From Xanthobacter autotrophicus (GTDB taxonomy: Bacteria > Pseudomonadota > Alphaproteobacteria > Rhizobiales > Xanthobacteraceae), in the NCBI RefSeq assembly GCF_043194295.1, contig NZ_JBAFVK010000013.1: DNA of 64,000 nt; one strand, written 5' to 3'. Made by a program: the position numbers and the translations under genes. Positions 1 through 10,459 of the stretch are shown piece by piece; the stretch's first letter is position 1; the number at the start of each line of letters is the position of its first letter. The notes below the pieces were generated by a model. It was not told the DNA's origin, ran no database searches, and was given only the letters and a program-made list of their open reading frames with translations.

Positions 1-566
1 ACTCGGGGCGCTCGTGCCGCAGCTGCGCTAGGGCTCCTCGGCGCTGCCCCTGAAAGCGCGATCACCCCCGCACTGTTCCGTCGGCGGACCGTTTCGGGTC
101 CCACATAAACAGTTCTGAAGATGAGGCGCCGGACCGGACTGGCCAGGTGATGTTGCCCCAATTTCCATCCAGCCGTGAGTTCGTGGCTGCGGTTGGATTG
201 GCCCTCTGGGCGGGCGAAAGTCCGACCGGCTGAGCTGGACGAAGAACTCGACCGCGGCATCCGTCGACGGGCGGCGGCGCTGAATACGACGTCAGCGATG
301 GCGAGGCGATGCATTGAGGGGGGATGGCCGCACAGTCGAACCCGGCGACGCGAAGCCTCGAACGGCGAGCGTTTCGGGGCGGCGCAGAGGCCCGCCTTGT
401 GCGGGTCTTCGCCTCGATGAGGGGCGGACCTTCGCCGCGGTGGGCACGCTCGACTGCCTCGCGAACGCTCGAGGAGGCGTTCTCGCAAAGCTCCGCTCCT
501 GCCGGAAAGACCCCTGCCGGGAAACACGGCTGACTACCCGTTCGTCTTCGGAACGGGTCGAAAGCT
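1..566. other. Stretch without an assignable gene, upstream of the efflux operon
   Basis: I see no convincing gene here. The first 31 bases could be the tail of a rightward gene (frame 2 reads LGALVPQLR, then TAG at 29-31), but that is too little to name. The other short open frames on both strands have no ribosome site and no family feature, and overlap one another. The region presumably carries the promoter of the efflux operon that starts at 567. The only structure I can point to is the inverted repeat at 536-558. Confidence 0.5.
536..558. promoter_or_regulatory. Perfect inverted repeat just before the efflux adaptor start
   Basis: ACCCGTTC (536-543) and GAACGGGT (551-558) are perfect 8-bp arms around a 7-base centre, ending 8 bases before the ATG at 567. 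It could be an operator for a repressor of the pump, or an mRNA hairpin in the ribosome binding region. No regulator gene is visible nearby, so the role is inferred only from position and symmetry. Confidence 0.4.
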
Positions 567-1706
567 ATGGCGCGGATGAAAATGGAACACGGGCTCTGGC
601 TCGTCACGCTGGCCGCCACGGCGATGAGCATCGCCGCGTTCGCCGTCGAGGCGCAGGCCGGCGATGGCCCCCCCGCGCCAGCGCCGGCCCCGATACCGGT
701 GGAGATCGCCACCGCCGATCGGCGCGATGTCCCCATCTTCCTCACCGACCTCGGGACGGTCGAGCCGTATAATCAGGTCACGATCCGCTCACGCGTGGAC
801 GGTGCCCTGCAACAAGTTCTGTTCAAGGAGGGGAACGACGTGCGCCAGGGCGATCTCCTCGCGGAGATCGATCCTCGCACCTTCCAGGCATCCCTCGACC
901 AGGCCAGGGCGCGGCTCGATCAGGACACGGCGAGCCTCGCCAACGCCAGGCTCATCCTGAACCGGGATGCCCAGCTGGTGGCGCGCGATTTCGTCAGCGT
1001 AGAGACCGCGGATACCCAGCGCAGCACCGTTGCCCAGCTCGAAGCGCAGGTCGAGCAGGACAAGGCCCTGATCGTGACGGCGGAGACGGAACTCTCCTAC
1101 ACCCGCATCCTGGCGCCTATCGACGGGCGCGCGGGCCTGCGCCTCGTCGATGTGGGCAACATCGTTCATGCGAGCGATCCGGGGGGGCTGGTGGTCATCA
1201 ACCAGGTGAACCCCATCGCTGTCATCTCCACCCTCCCGGAGCGGGACGTTCCCGCCATCCGTGCCGCCCTGGCGGCAGGGCCGGTGGAGGTCGAGGCCCT
1301 ATCGCGGGAGGACGGCACGGTTCTGGACATCGGAACCGTCCAGCTCATGGACAATGCCATCGACCCGAAGAGCGGCACCCTGAAGCTGAAGTCGGTCTTT
1401 CCCAACGCCGGGGACCAGCTCTGGCCGGGCCAGTTCATCGACGCCAAGGTGCACGTGACGACGCTGAAGGGCGTCGTCACGGTGCCGGCCGGCGCCATCC
1501 AGCGCGGCCCCGACGGTACGTTCGTCTACCAGGTGGCGCCGGACCAGACCGTGTCGCCCGCCGCCGTCAGAACCGGCCCGATCTCAGAGGGCGTCGCCGT
1601 GATCGAGAGCGGGCTCGCAGAAGGCGCGCGCGTGGTTAGCGCCGGCCAATACCGTCTGTCTGCCGGCGCTCGCGTCGCCGATGTACCCTCCTCTCAAGCC
1701 CAGTGA
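567..1706 (+). CDS. RND efflux periplasmic adaptor (MdtA-like membrane fusion protein)
   Basis: Periplasmic adaptor that joins an inner-membrane RND pump to an outer-membrane channel. The 379-residue protein starts with a basic stretch and a hydrophobic signal segment (about residues 10-30) ending near VEAQA, then a Pro/Ala-rich linker. The lipoyl/hairpin region follows (RSRVDGALQQVLFKEGNDV, residues 74-92), then a coiled-coil part rich in Ala, Arg and Asp (about 105-170), and beta-barrel and membrane-proximal segments including VTVPAGAIQRGPDGTFVYQV. The order matches the HlyD/MdtA family. ATGs at 576 and 582 are alternative starts, because the ribosome site for 567 is weak. Its stop lies just before the pump ATG at 1712, so the two genes are co-transcribed. 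Substrate unknown. Confidence 0.9.
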   Translation: MARMKMEHGLWLVTLAATAMSIAAFAVEAQAGDGPPAPAPAPIPVEIATADRRDVPIFLTDLGTVEPYNQVTIRSRVDGALQQVLFKEGNDVRQGDLLAEIDPRTFQASLDQARARLDQDTASLANARLILNRDAQLVARDFVSVETADTQRSTVAQLEAQVEQDKALIVTAETELSYTRILAPIDGRAGLRLVDVGNIVHASDPGGLVVINQVNPIAVISTLPERDVPAIRAALAAGPVEVEALSREDGTVLDIGTVQLMDNAIDPKSGTLKLKSVFPNAGDQLWPGQFIDAKVHVTTLKGVVTVPAGAIQRGPDGTFVYQVAPDQTVSPAAVRTGPISEGVAVIESGLAEGARVVSAGQYRLSAGARVADVPSSQAQ

Positions 1707-1711
1707 TCCCC

Positions 1712-4700
1712 ATGGCCGATACTGCAGCGCGGGCGTCGCTCTCCTCCTGGTTCGTCCGGCATCCCATCGGCACCTCGCTGCTGATGGCGGGCCTGCTGGC
1801 CCTCGGCATCGCGGCATTCCCCAAGCTGCCGGTCGCGCCCCTGCCGGAGGTGGACTTCCCGACCCTCCAGGTCTCCACTTCCCTGCCCGGTGCCAGCCCG
1901 CAGATCATCGCCGCCTCGGTGACCCAGCCGCTGGAGCGGCAGTTCGGCGAAATCCCCGGCGTGGCGCAGATGACATCGATCTCGACCCTCGGCAGCAGCG
2001 CCATCACGTTGCAGTTCAATCTCGACGTGAACATCAATGCCGCCGCCGAGCTGGTGCAGACCGCGATCAATGCGGCGGGCGGGCAACTGCCGGCCAACCT
2101 GCCCGCGCCGCCCACCTATCGCGAGGTGAACCCGGCCGATCCGCCCATCCTGGTGCTGGGCCTGACATCGCGGACCCTGCCCATCATCCAGGTGGACGAC
2201 TACGCGGAGAACGTGCTGGAGCAGCATATCAGCCAGATCGCCGGGGTCGGGCAGGTGCTCGTCTTCGGCCAGCAGAAGCCATCCGTCCGGATCCAGGTGG
2301 ACCCGGTGAAAGTGGCGAACCTCGGCCTGTCCCTGGAGGACCTGCGGCAGGCCATCGTGACCAATACGGTGAACGGCCCGAAGGGGACGGTGCAGGGGCG
2401 CACGCGCACCTTCACCCTGCTCGACAACGACCAGATCACCAGCGCGGGACCCTGGCTCGACGCCGTTCTCGCCTATCGCAACGGCGCGCCGGTGCGCGTG
2501 CGCGATCTCGGCACCGCCGTCGATGCCCCGGAGAATACGCAACTGGCGGCCTGGGCCGATGGCGAGCGGGCCATCATCCTGCCCGTGTTCAAGCTGCCGG
2601 GCGCCAACGTGGTGGAGACCGTGGAGCAGATCAAGGCGCAACTGCCCGGCCTTCTTGCCGGTGCGCCCGCGGGCATCGAGCTGAAGATCCTCAGCGACCG
2701 CACCGCCACCATCCGCGCCTCGGTTGCCGACGTGGAGAAGACGCTCGCCATCACGGTGATCCTGGTGGTGGCGGTCATCTTCGTGTTCCTGCGCAGCCTG
2801 TGGGCGACGGTGATCCCGTCGGTGGCTGTGCCGCTCGCCGTGATCGGCACGTTCGCGGTCATGCTGGCGTTGGGCTACAGCCTGGACAATCTCTCGCTGA
2901 TGGGCCTCAGCATCGCCGTGGGCTTCGTGGTGGACGATGCCATCGTGATGCTCGAAAACATCGAGCGGCACCTCGAAATGGGCAAGACACCGCTCGAGGC
3001 GGCGCTGGACGGCTCGGCCGAGATCGGATTCACCATCCTGTCCATCAGCCTCTCGCTGATCGCCGTATTCATCCCGCTGCTGTTCATGGGCGGGCTGGTG
3101 GGGCGCCTGTTCCGGGAATTCGCGGTCACGGTCGCCGTGACCATCGTCATGTCGGCCTTCGTCTCGCTCGCACTCACCCCGACCCTGTGCGCCCTGTTCC
3201 TCAAGCCGAAGGGCGAGGTGCAGCATGGCCGGCTCTATCGGGTTGCCGAGCGCTGCTTCGACACGCTGCTGGCCGGCTACCGTCGCACCCTGGACCTGGC
3301 GCTGGCCCACCAGCGCGCCACGCTCGCCGTGTTCCTCATCGCCCTCGCCGCGACGGCAGCGCTGTTCGTGGCGATACCGAAAGGCTTCTTCCCACAGCAG
3401 GATACGGGCTTGATCCTCGGGGTGTCCGAGGCGGCACAGGACCTTTCCTTCGCCGAGATGGCGCTGAAGCAGCAGGCGCTTGCCGCGGTGGTGGCACGGG
3501 ATCCGGACGTCTATTCCGTCTCCAGCACCATCGGCGCTACGGCGGGCCAGACCATGAATGACGGCCGCATGTTCATCACCCTGAAGCCGCGGGAGGAGCG
3601 CACGGCGTCCGCCTTCGAAATCATCCGCCGGCTGGAGAAGCAGCTTGCGAAGGTGGAGGGGGCGGCGCTGTTCCTCCAGGCCGCGCAAGATCTCAACGTG
3701 GGCGGGCGCCTGGCCCGCACCCAATTCCAGTACACCTTGCAGGACGGCAATATCGACGAGCTGAACGCCTTCGCCCCCAGGCTGCTCGCGAAGATGAAGA
3801 CCCTGCCGGAACTGACCGGCGTCGCCACCGACCAGCAGGCGTCCGGCGCAACGCTGACGCTCACCATCGACCGTGATCAGGCGGCCCGTTTCGGCATCAG
3901 CCCCACGCTGATCGACGACACGCTGTACGATGCCTTCGGCCAGCGCCAGGTGACGCAATACTTCACCCAGCTCAACAGCTACCACGTCATCCTGGAACTG
4001 TTGCCCAGCCTGCAGACCTCACCCCATGCCCTCGAACAGATCTACATCAAGTCGCCGCTGACCGGCGAACAGGTGCCGCTCAGCGTCCTGGCCCGATCGA
4101 CGTCACTGCCCACCGCCCCACTGGCGATCAATCATCAGTCGCAGTTTCCTTCGGTGACGCTGTCCTTCAACCTGGCGCCCGGCGCGGCGCTGGGGGATGC
4201 GGTGGCCGCGATCCATCGTGCCGAGACCGAGATCGGCAAGCCGACCACCCTCACCGGCGCCTTCCAGGGCAATGCTTCGGCGTTCCAGTCGTCGCTTGCC
4301 AGCGAGCCCTATCTGGTGGCCGCTGCCCTCCTCGTCATCTATGTCATCCTCGGTGTGCTCTACGAGAGCTATGTGCACCCGTTGACCATCCTGTCCACGC
4401 TGCCATCGGCCGGCCTCGGCGCGCTCGCGACGCTGTGGGCGTTCGGCTTCGATTTCTCGATCATCGCGCTGATCGGCATCATCCTTCTCATCGGCATCGT
4501 GAAGAAGAACGGGATCATGATCGTGGACTTCGCCATCGAGCGTCAGCGCCTGGAAGGCCTGTCGCCTCAGGAGGCGATCCGCGAGGCGTGCCTGCTGCGC
4601 TTCCGGCCGATCCTCATGACCACCATGGCCGCCCTGCTCGCGGGCGTGCCGCTCATGCTGGGGCACGGCACCGGTTCGGAACTGCGTCAGCCGCTGGGCT

Positions 4701-4840
4701 ATGCCATCGTCGGCGGCCTGCTGGTGAGCCAGTTGCTGACACTCTACACCACGCCGGTTATCTATCTCTGGCTCGACCGCCTCGGAGCGCACCGCCCGAA
4801 GGCGACGAGGCAGTCGCCCACCGGAACACAAGGGACGTAG
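1712..4840 (+). CDS. RND multidrug efflux permease (MdtB/MdtC-like)
   Basis: Inner-membrane proton-driven pump of the HAE1/AcrB superfamily, 1042 residues, full length for the family. Visible are the first membrane helix after WFVRHPIGTSLL (about 13-36), the porter-domain signature LPEVDFPTLQVSTSLPGASP, and the proton-relay segment VGFVVDDAIVMLENIER with paired Asp near residue 407. The repeated half has FDFSIIALIGIILLIGIVKKNG near 930. GTG at 1703 could extend it by three codons and overlap the adaptor stop, but ATG at 1712 is preferred. Canonical MdtABC has two permeases plus a channel; here there is one permease and no channel gene follows. Confidence 0.93.
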   Translation: MADTAARASLSSWFVRHPIGTSLLMAGLLALGIAAFPKLPVAPLPEVDFPTLQVSTSLPGASPQIIAASVTQPLERQFGEIPGVAQMTSISTLGSSAITLQFNLDVNINAAAELVQTAINAAGGQLPANLPAPPTYREVNPADPPILVLGLTSRTLPIIQVDDYAENVLEQHISQIAGVGQVLVFGQQKPSVRIQVDPVKVANLGLSLEDLRQAIVTNTVNGPKGTVQGRTRTFTLLDNDQITSAGPWLDAVLAYRNGAPVRVRDLGTAVDAPENTQLAAWADGERAIILPVFKLPGANVVETVEQIKAQLPGLLAGAPAGIELKILSDRTATIRASVADVEKTLAITVILVVAVIFVFLRSLWATVIPSVAVPLAVIGTFAVMLALGYSLDNLSLMGLSIAVGFVVDDAIVMLENIERHLEMGKTPLEAALDGSAEIGFTILSISLSLIAVFIPLLFMGGLVGRLFREFAVTVAVTIVMSAFVSLALTPTLCALFLKPKGEVQHGRLYRVAERCFDTLLAGYRRTLDLALAHQRATLAVFLIALAATAALFVAIPKGFFPQQDTGLILGVSEAAQDLSFAEMALKQQALAAVVARDPDVYSVSSTIGATAGQTMNDGRMFITLKPREERTASAFEIIRRLEKQLAKVEGAALFLQAAQDLNVGGRLARTQFQYTLQDGNIDELNAFAPRLLAKMKTLPELTGVATDQQASGATLTLTIDRDQAARFGISPTLIDDTLYDAFGQRQVTQYFTQLNSYHVILELLPSLQTSPHALEQIYIKSPLTGEQVPLSVLARSTSLPTAPLAINHQSQFPSVTLSFNLAPGAALGDAVAAIHRAETEIGKPTTLTGAFQGNASAFQSSLASEPYLVAAALLVIYVILGVLYESYVHPLTILSTLPSAGLGALATLWAFGFDFSIIALIGIILLIGIVKKNGIMIVDFAIERQRLEGLSPQEAIREACLLRFRPILMTTMAALLAGVPLMLGHGTGSELRQPLGYAIVGGLLVSQLLTLYTTPVIYLWLDRLGAHRPKATRQSPTGTQGT

Positions 4841-5018
4841 CGGACGCGCCCGGTGCCGGCCGCGGCTCGGCCGGACCGCCATCCGTCCACCAATCCAGCA
4901 ACGGGCATACCTTGGTATCGACGACGCATAGGGGCGTATGCCAGCAGCAAACCACCATAGAATTGTTGACCGAATGGGCCGGCGATACATTCAATACATC
5001 AGAAACGGAGTGTTCGTC

Positions 5019-5306
5019 ATGTCCATCAAGAACCTAGTGCTTGCCGCCAGCGCCTCTCTCGTGCTCGTGTCCTCCGCCGGTGCCGCCTTTGCCGATCCCT
5101 ATATTCAGAAGGAGAATCGCGATCAGTACGCGGTCTCGGCCCAGGGCAGCCTGATCCCGACCTCCCAGGCTGCCGCCGCCCGCGAAGCCCAGAAGCTGGC
5201 GCGCCCCAGCGCCTTCGGTACCCCCGGCCCGTACTATGCTGCCGAGAAGCCCTTCCAGGATGGCAATCCCCACTGGGGCCCGGCCGAGGATGCCGACCAG
5301 AACTGA
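5019..5306 (+). CDS. Small secreted protein of unknown function
   Basis: A 95-residue protein with a clear signal peptide: MSIKNLVLAASASLVLVSSA, then GAAFA as the likely cleavage site before DPYIQ. The mature part is about 70 residues, polar and without cysteines, with an Ala/Arg-rich stretch (AAAAREAQKLARPSA) and a Gly/Pro/aromatic tail (GTPGPYYAAEKPF). I do not recognise the family. The start at 5019 is chosen for the signal peptide and for ACGGAG nine bases upstream; the frame is open further upstream but adds no signal-like sequence. It is followed by a terminator-like hairpin, so it is probably a single-gene unit. A periplasmic role is an inference from the signal peptide. Confidence 0.75.
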   Translation: MSIKNLVLAASASLVLVSSAGAAFADPYIQKENRDQYAVSAQGSLIPTSQAAAAREAQKLARPSAFGTPGPYYAAEKPFQDGNPHWGPAEDADQN

Positions 5307-5331
5307 CGCGAATACAATGCGTCGAGAAAGC

Positions 5332-5356
5332 GGGGCAACGCCATTGGCGCTGCCCC
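5332..5356 (+). terminator. Terminator-like hairpin after the small secreted protein
   Basis: GGGGCAACGCC (5332-5342) pairs with GGCGCTGCCCC (5346-5356) with one A-C mismatch and a 3-base loop, followed by TCTTCCTC. It lies 26 bases after the stop at 5306. The T tract is weak, so this is a probable rather than certain intrinsic terminator. Confidence 0.5.
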
Positions 5357-5834
5357 TCTTCCTCGCCGAGAACCGAACGACCGGTTCAAGCGTGCGCGCC
5401 AAAGTGCGAAACTGGCGCTCGACACGCAAACACAGGCCTTGTCGGCGAGAAGGATGCCCCTTGGCAGGCGGGACAACAGTGCGTCCTGCCGGTGCATTGT
5501 CTTCTCCCAGGTCGGATAAACTTGAATCACGCCCCGCCCAGCGCGCACATTTATGGGGGCACTTCTCCGGGCTGGTGCTTCAAAGCGGGCATCAGATCAC
5601 CGGGAAGGGACCCGTGCGTTCATGCACGATCTCGAGATGACCTCTGTCCGCGACTGCGTGCCTTCGTCCTGAGCCTAGATTTCTGTCCGCCGAACAAGCC
5701 CACCACGCCCCGGTCCGGTCCGGGCTCTCGTTCGGCGACTTCGAGCAGGGCGACGCCTACGCTGGGGCGCGCCAGAATTGTGCCTGTCGTGCTTACTCTG
5801 TGCTTGCCGGAATGCCTAAGCCATGGCCGGTAAA
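5357..5834. other. Gene-poor interval between the secreted protein and tRNA-Gly
   Basis: About 480 bases in which I see no supported gene, RNA or repeat. Short open frames exist on both strands but lack ribosome sites and look random in composition. Confidence 0.5.
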
Positions 5835-5837
5835 CAG

Positions 5838-5858
5838 AAAACGCCCCGAAGGGCGTTT
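5838..5858 (-). terminator. Intrinsic terminator of tRNA-Gly
   Basis: On the minus strand AAACGCCC-TTCG-GGGCGTTT is a perfect 8-bp stem with the very stable UUCG-type tetraloop, followed by TCTGTTT. It sits about 30 bases downstream of the tRNA 3' end. Confidence 0.8.
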
Positions 5859-5887
5859 GCTAACTGTCTGATTTTATTTGGAAAATT

Positions 5888-5962
5888 TGGAGCGGGCGAT
5901 GGGATTCGAACCCACGACCCCAACCTTGGCAAGGTTGTGCTCTACCCCTGAGCTACACCCGC
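5888..5962 (-). tRNA. tRNA-Gly (anticodon GCC)
   Basis: Read on the minus strand, the 75-nt gene folds into a full cloverleaf. The acceptor stem pairs GCGGGTG with CGCCCGC, the D arm is GCTCAGGGGTAGAGC, and the anticodon stem CAACC/GGTTG encloses loop TTGCCAA with anticodon GCC. The T arm contains GGTTCGAATCC. The terminal CCA is encoded (5888-5890). A terminator follows at 5838-5858. Confidence 0.97.
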
Positions 5963-6120
5963 ATCCATTTTGCCGGCGTCGCAGTGCGTCGCGGCGGTGC
6001 GTTCGTATGCCAAAACCCCACGCAGAATGCAACAGGCATCACACCAACTTGTCCACAGGCTTCGTCCTCAGGCCACCCCTGGCCCAAAAAATACCCGCCT
6101 TTCCATAGCCTTAATAAAAT

Positions 6121-6609
6121 TCACTCGCGGTGGATGGGGTCGATCCACTTCACCGCCTCGGGCTTCTCCACCGGTTCGATGTCGAGATTCACCACCACCG
6201 GATCCTGCCCGGAGCGCACCAGCACGCACTCCAGCGTCTCGTCGGGGGAGGCGTTGATCTCCTGGTGGGGCACATAAGGCGGCACGAAGATGAAGTCGCC
6301 GGGGCCGGCCTCGGCCACGAATTCCAGGTGCTCGCCCCAGCGCATGCGCGCGCGGCCCTTCACCACATAGATGATGCTCTCCAGGTCGCCGTGATGATGC
6401 GCCCCGGTCTTGGCGTCCGGATGGATGCGCACGGTGCCGGCCCAGATCTTCTCGGCCCCGGCCCGCGCCCGGTTGATGGCGGCAGCGCGGTTCATGCCGG
6501 GGGTCTGGGCGGTGTTGGGATCAAGGCTGTCGCCGGGGATCACCTTCACCCCGTGCGTGCGCCAGTCGATCTTCTCGTGTCCGTCGTCGTGGGAATGATC
6601 CGCGCCCAT
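6121..6609 (-). CDS. Cupin-domain protein
   Basis: Small single-domain cupin, 162 residues, probably cytoplasmic and metal-binding. Cupin motif 1 is visible as TGAHHHGDLESIIYVVKG (His cluster plus Glu) and motif 2 as PGDFIFVPPYVPHQEIN (final His ligand). The N-terminus is rich in His and Asp (HSHDDGHEKIDW). The start has a good site (GGGAGGA) a few bases upstream. It is divergent from ettA, with about 110 bases between the starts. The substrate cannot be told; such proteins range from small-molecule sensors to dioxygenase- or isomerase-like enzymes. Confidence 0.8.
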   Translation of the reverse strand: MGADHSHDDGHEKIDWRTHGVKVIPGDSLDPNTAQTPGMNRAAAINRARAGAEKIWAGTVRIHPDAKTGAHHHGDLESIIYVVKGRARMRWGEHLEFVAEAGPGDFIFVPPYVPHQEINASPDETLECVLVRSGQDPVVVNLDIEPVEKPEAVKWIDPIHRE

Positions 6610-6720
6610 CTTGTCCTCCCTGTCACCGGGGCCCTTGAGGCCCCATTCCCTTGCCGCGCCGCCGCGCGGGGGCTAGAACGGCGCCAACTCAACGCATCCC
6701 TTTTTAGGAGACGGCGGCTC

Positions 6721-8376
<1,656 letters not shown>

Positions 8377-8394
8377 GTGGGAATAGGGAGAAGG

Positions 8395-8449
8395 CCTCTC
8401 TTGGTAGAGAGGTCCTCGCAGCGGGGGGCTTTGTATCGGAAAGCCCCCC
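8395..8449. terminator. Two hairpins between convergent ettA and otnC
   Basis: CCTCTC-TTGGTA-GAGAGG (8395-8412) is followed by a strong perfect stem, GGGGGGCTTT (8423-8432) with AAAGCCCCCC (8440-8449) around a 7-base loop. They occupy the gap between two convergent genes, where a bidirectional terminator is expected. Neither has a long T tract. Confidence 0.6.
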
Positions 8450-8454
8450 GCCCC

Positions 8455-9126
8455 CTAATGCCCATGCCCCTCATGCTCATCCACGGGCAGGGACACGCCG
8501 AAGACCTTCACCAGGTCGGCCACCTGCTCCGGCGAGAGGTAGCGCGGGTTCAGGCCGCGTAGCAGCAGATAGAGCCGGGCGGTTTCCTCCAGTTCCTCGG
8601 TGGCGAAGACGGCGGCTTCCAGCGTATCGCCAGCCACCACCGGGCCGTGATTGGCCAGCAGCACCGAGGAATAGCGCCCTGCCAGCCCCCGGATGGCCTC
8701 CGACACCGCCGGGTCGCCGGGCCGATAATAGGGCACCAGCGCGGTCTGGCCGCAGCGCATCAGATAATAGGGCGTCATGGGCGGCAGCACCGCCTTCGGA
8801 TTGATCTCCGGCAGCATGGTGAGCGCCACCGAATGGGTGGAATGCAGGTGCACGATGGCCCGCGCGCTGGAGCGCGTGTCGTAGAGCGCCTGGTGGAGCG
8901 GGATCTCCTTGGTGGGCGCATCGCCGGAGACGACGCGGCCCGCGGCGTCGAGGCGCGAGATGCGCGCCGGATCGAGGAAGCCCAGCGAAGCATTGGTGGG
9001 CGTCACCAGCCAGCCGCCGTCGTCGAGGCGCAGGCTGATATTGCCTGACGAACCGGGGGTGAGTCCGCGCTCGAACAGCGAGCGGCCGAACATGCAGATG
9101 CTTTCGCGCAGTTTTGTTTCCGACAT
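8455..9126 (-). CDS. otnC: 3-oxo-tetronate 4-phosphate decarboxylase (class II aldolase family)
   Basis: Predicted to decarboxylate 3-oxo-tetronate 4-phosphate to dihydroxyacetone phosphate, the last step of threonate/erythronate breakdown. The 223-residue protein is a class II aldolase/adducin-family member with the zinc-ligand pair HLHSTH and the third His in ANHGPVVAGD; GSSGNISLR marks the phosphate-binding N-terminal part. The ATG at 9126 is chosen for GAGGACTT just upstream and the typical MSETKLRE start. The C-terminus is His-rich (DEHEGHGH). It lies 104 bases downstream of the LacI-type regulator and is probably co-transcribed with it. The pathway role comes from LtnD, OtnI and OtnK on the divergent arm; alone it could be another sugar-phosphate aldolase. 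Confidence 0.85.
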   Translation of the reverse strand: MSETKLRESICMFGRSLFERGLTPGSSGNISLRLDDGGWLVTPTNASLGFLDPARISRLDAAGRVVSGDAPTKEIPLHQALYDTRSSARAIVHLHSTHSVALTMLPEINPKAVLPPMTPYYLMRCGQTALVPYYRPGDPAVSEAIRGLAGRYSSVLLANHGPVVAGDTLEAAVFATEELEETARLYLLLRGLNPRYLSPEQVADLVKVFGVSLPVDEHEGHGH

Positions 9127-9230
9127 GGCAAGTCCTCGGCCCGGCCCCAAGGCTGAGGCACGGGCTCCAAAGCGGGAGCGGAAGATCTCGGCCCGATTGA
9201 GACAGCAAACCGGGTCCAAAGCAGATGAAC

Positions 9231-10298
9231 TTAAGTGGTCGCGCCCTCGATCAGCTCGAAATCGAGGGTGACGATCGACGGCGGCCCGTCCGATGAAATG
9301 AGCCGTGCGCTGGCCTCGCCGACCTCGACGCGGGGGGTGCGGATGGTGGACAACGGCTGCGGCGCGCAGCGGGCGACCTCAAGGCCGTTGTGGCCGAACA
9401 GGGCGAGCCGGTCGGGAATGCCGATGCCCCTCGACAGGCAGAGGAAATAGCCGCCGATGGCCATGTCGTCGTTGGAGAAATAGACCGCGTCGAGATCGGG
9501 GGTCTCATGCAGGATCCGGTCAAGCGCCTCGCGCCCCGCCGCGATGGACGAGGGCACCGGCGCGATCATCTGGCCCGCCACCTGAAGCCCGGCCTCGGCG
9601 AGCGCCGCGCGGAACCCCTCGAACCGTTTGGCGGCGCGCAGGTCCAGCGCCAGATCGTGACCCACATAACCGATCCGGCGATAGCCGCGCGCGATGAGAT
9701 GGCGCGCGGCGGCGCGGCCGGCATCCCGGTTGGAGAAGCCCACCACCATGTCGATGCCGGCCCCGTCGGTATCGAGCATCTCGATGATGCGGATGCCCGC
9801 GCCCCGCAACATGGCGTCCGCCCGCGGGGTATGCTCCAGCCCCGCCACCAGCAGCCCGGCGGGGCGCCAGCTCAGCAGCGAGGAGATGAGGGCTTCCTCG
9901 CCCACGAGATCATAGTCAGTGACGCCGATGACCGACTGGAAGCCGGCCTTGCCGAGCACCGAATTGGCGCCGCGCAGCAGGTCCGGAAACACGATGTTGG
10001 CGAGCGAGGGCACGATGATGCCCACCAGCTTTGATCCGGTGGAGGCAAGGGTGCCGGCGATGCGGTTGGGCACGTAGCCCAGCCGGGCGGCGGCCTCCAG
10101 CACGCTGGCGCGGGTCTTCGACGAAAACGAGCCGTGGCTGCGCAGCACCCGGGAGGCCGTGCTCTCGCCGACGCCGGCCGCGCGCGCCACATCCGTAAGG
10201 GTCACGCCCGCACCTGAGCCCATGGGAAAACCTATGTGCGTGCCTGAGCTCGCGCGGCGCCCGGCCAGCGCGTCGTCACGCATCGCGTCATCTTGCAT
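9231..10298 (-). CDS. LacI-family transcriptional regulator of the threonate-type cluster
   Basis: A 355-residue repressor-type regulator. The N-terminal helix-turn-helix VTLTDVARAAGVGESTASRV (about 32-51) is followed by the hinge region and a periplasmic-binding-protein-like sensor domain beginning LVGIIVPSLANIVFPDLL. The ATG at 10298 is chosen because AAGGAC lies upstream at good spacing; GTGs at 10322 and 10352 are in-frame alternatives and would only lengthen a disordered leader. It is divergent from the MFS-ltnD-otnI-otnK operon, and three LacI-like palindromes lie in between. The likely ligand is a pathway acid or phosphate intermediate, inferred from context. Confidence 0.88.
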   Translation of the reverse strand: MQDDAMRDDALAGRRASSGTHIGFPMGSGAGVTLTDVARAAGVGESTASRVLRSHGSFSSKTRASVLEAAARLGYVPNRIAGTLASTGSKLVGIIVPSLANIVFPDLLRGANSVLGKAGFQSVIGVTDYDLVGEEALISSLLSWRPAGLLVAGLEHTPRADAMLRGAGIRIIEMLDTDGAGIDMVVGFSNRDAGRAAARHLIARGYRRIGYVGHDLALDLRAAKRFEGFRAALAEAGLQVAGQMIAPVPSSIAAGREALDRILHETPDLDAVYFSNDDMAIGGYFLCLSRGIGIPDRLALFGHNGLEVARCAPQPLSTIRTPRVEVGEASARLISSDGPPSIVTLDFELIEGATT

Positions 10299-10438
10299 CG
10301 AAAGGGCGTCCTTGTCGGCCACGCCTGCCCTCCCCCGCCCGGACGGGCGCACCCCGGATGCGCGGCAACCGCGCTTCGGGTTTTCGTGTTTGGTTTTTGT
10401 TGTGTCACGCTCCTAGGGAGCCATCAAGGCGGTATTTT

Positions 10439-10450
10439 GGCAGCGCTACC
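10439..10450. promoter_or_regulatory. Putative LacI-type operator 1
   Basis: GGCAGCGCTACC differs from the perfect palindrome found twice downstream by one base. LacI-family operators are typically palindromes centred on CG or GC, as here. It is the copy nearest the regulator gene. Confidence 0.65.
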
Positions 10451-10459
10451 ATTTTCTGT

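Noticed and set aside
2..31. Possible C-terminal end of a gene (LGALVPQLR then TAG)
   Set aside because: Only nine residues are inside the window, so nothing about the product or even its reality can be supported.
1703..1711. GTG start for the RND permease overlapping the adaptor stop
   Set aside because: Possible but adds only MIP before the ATG at 1712; the family start fits the ATG equally well, so the simpler start was kept.
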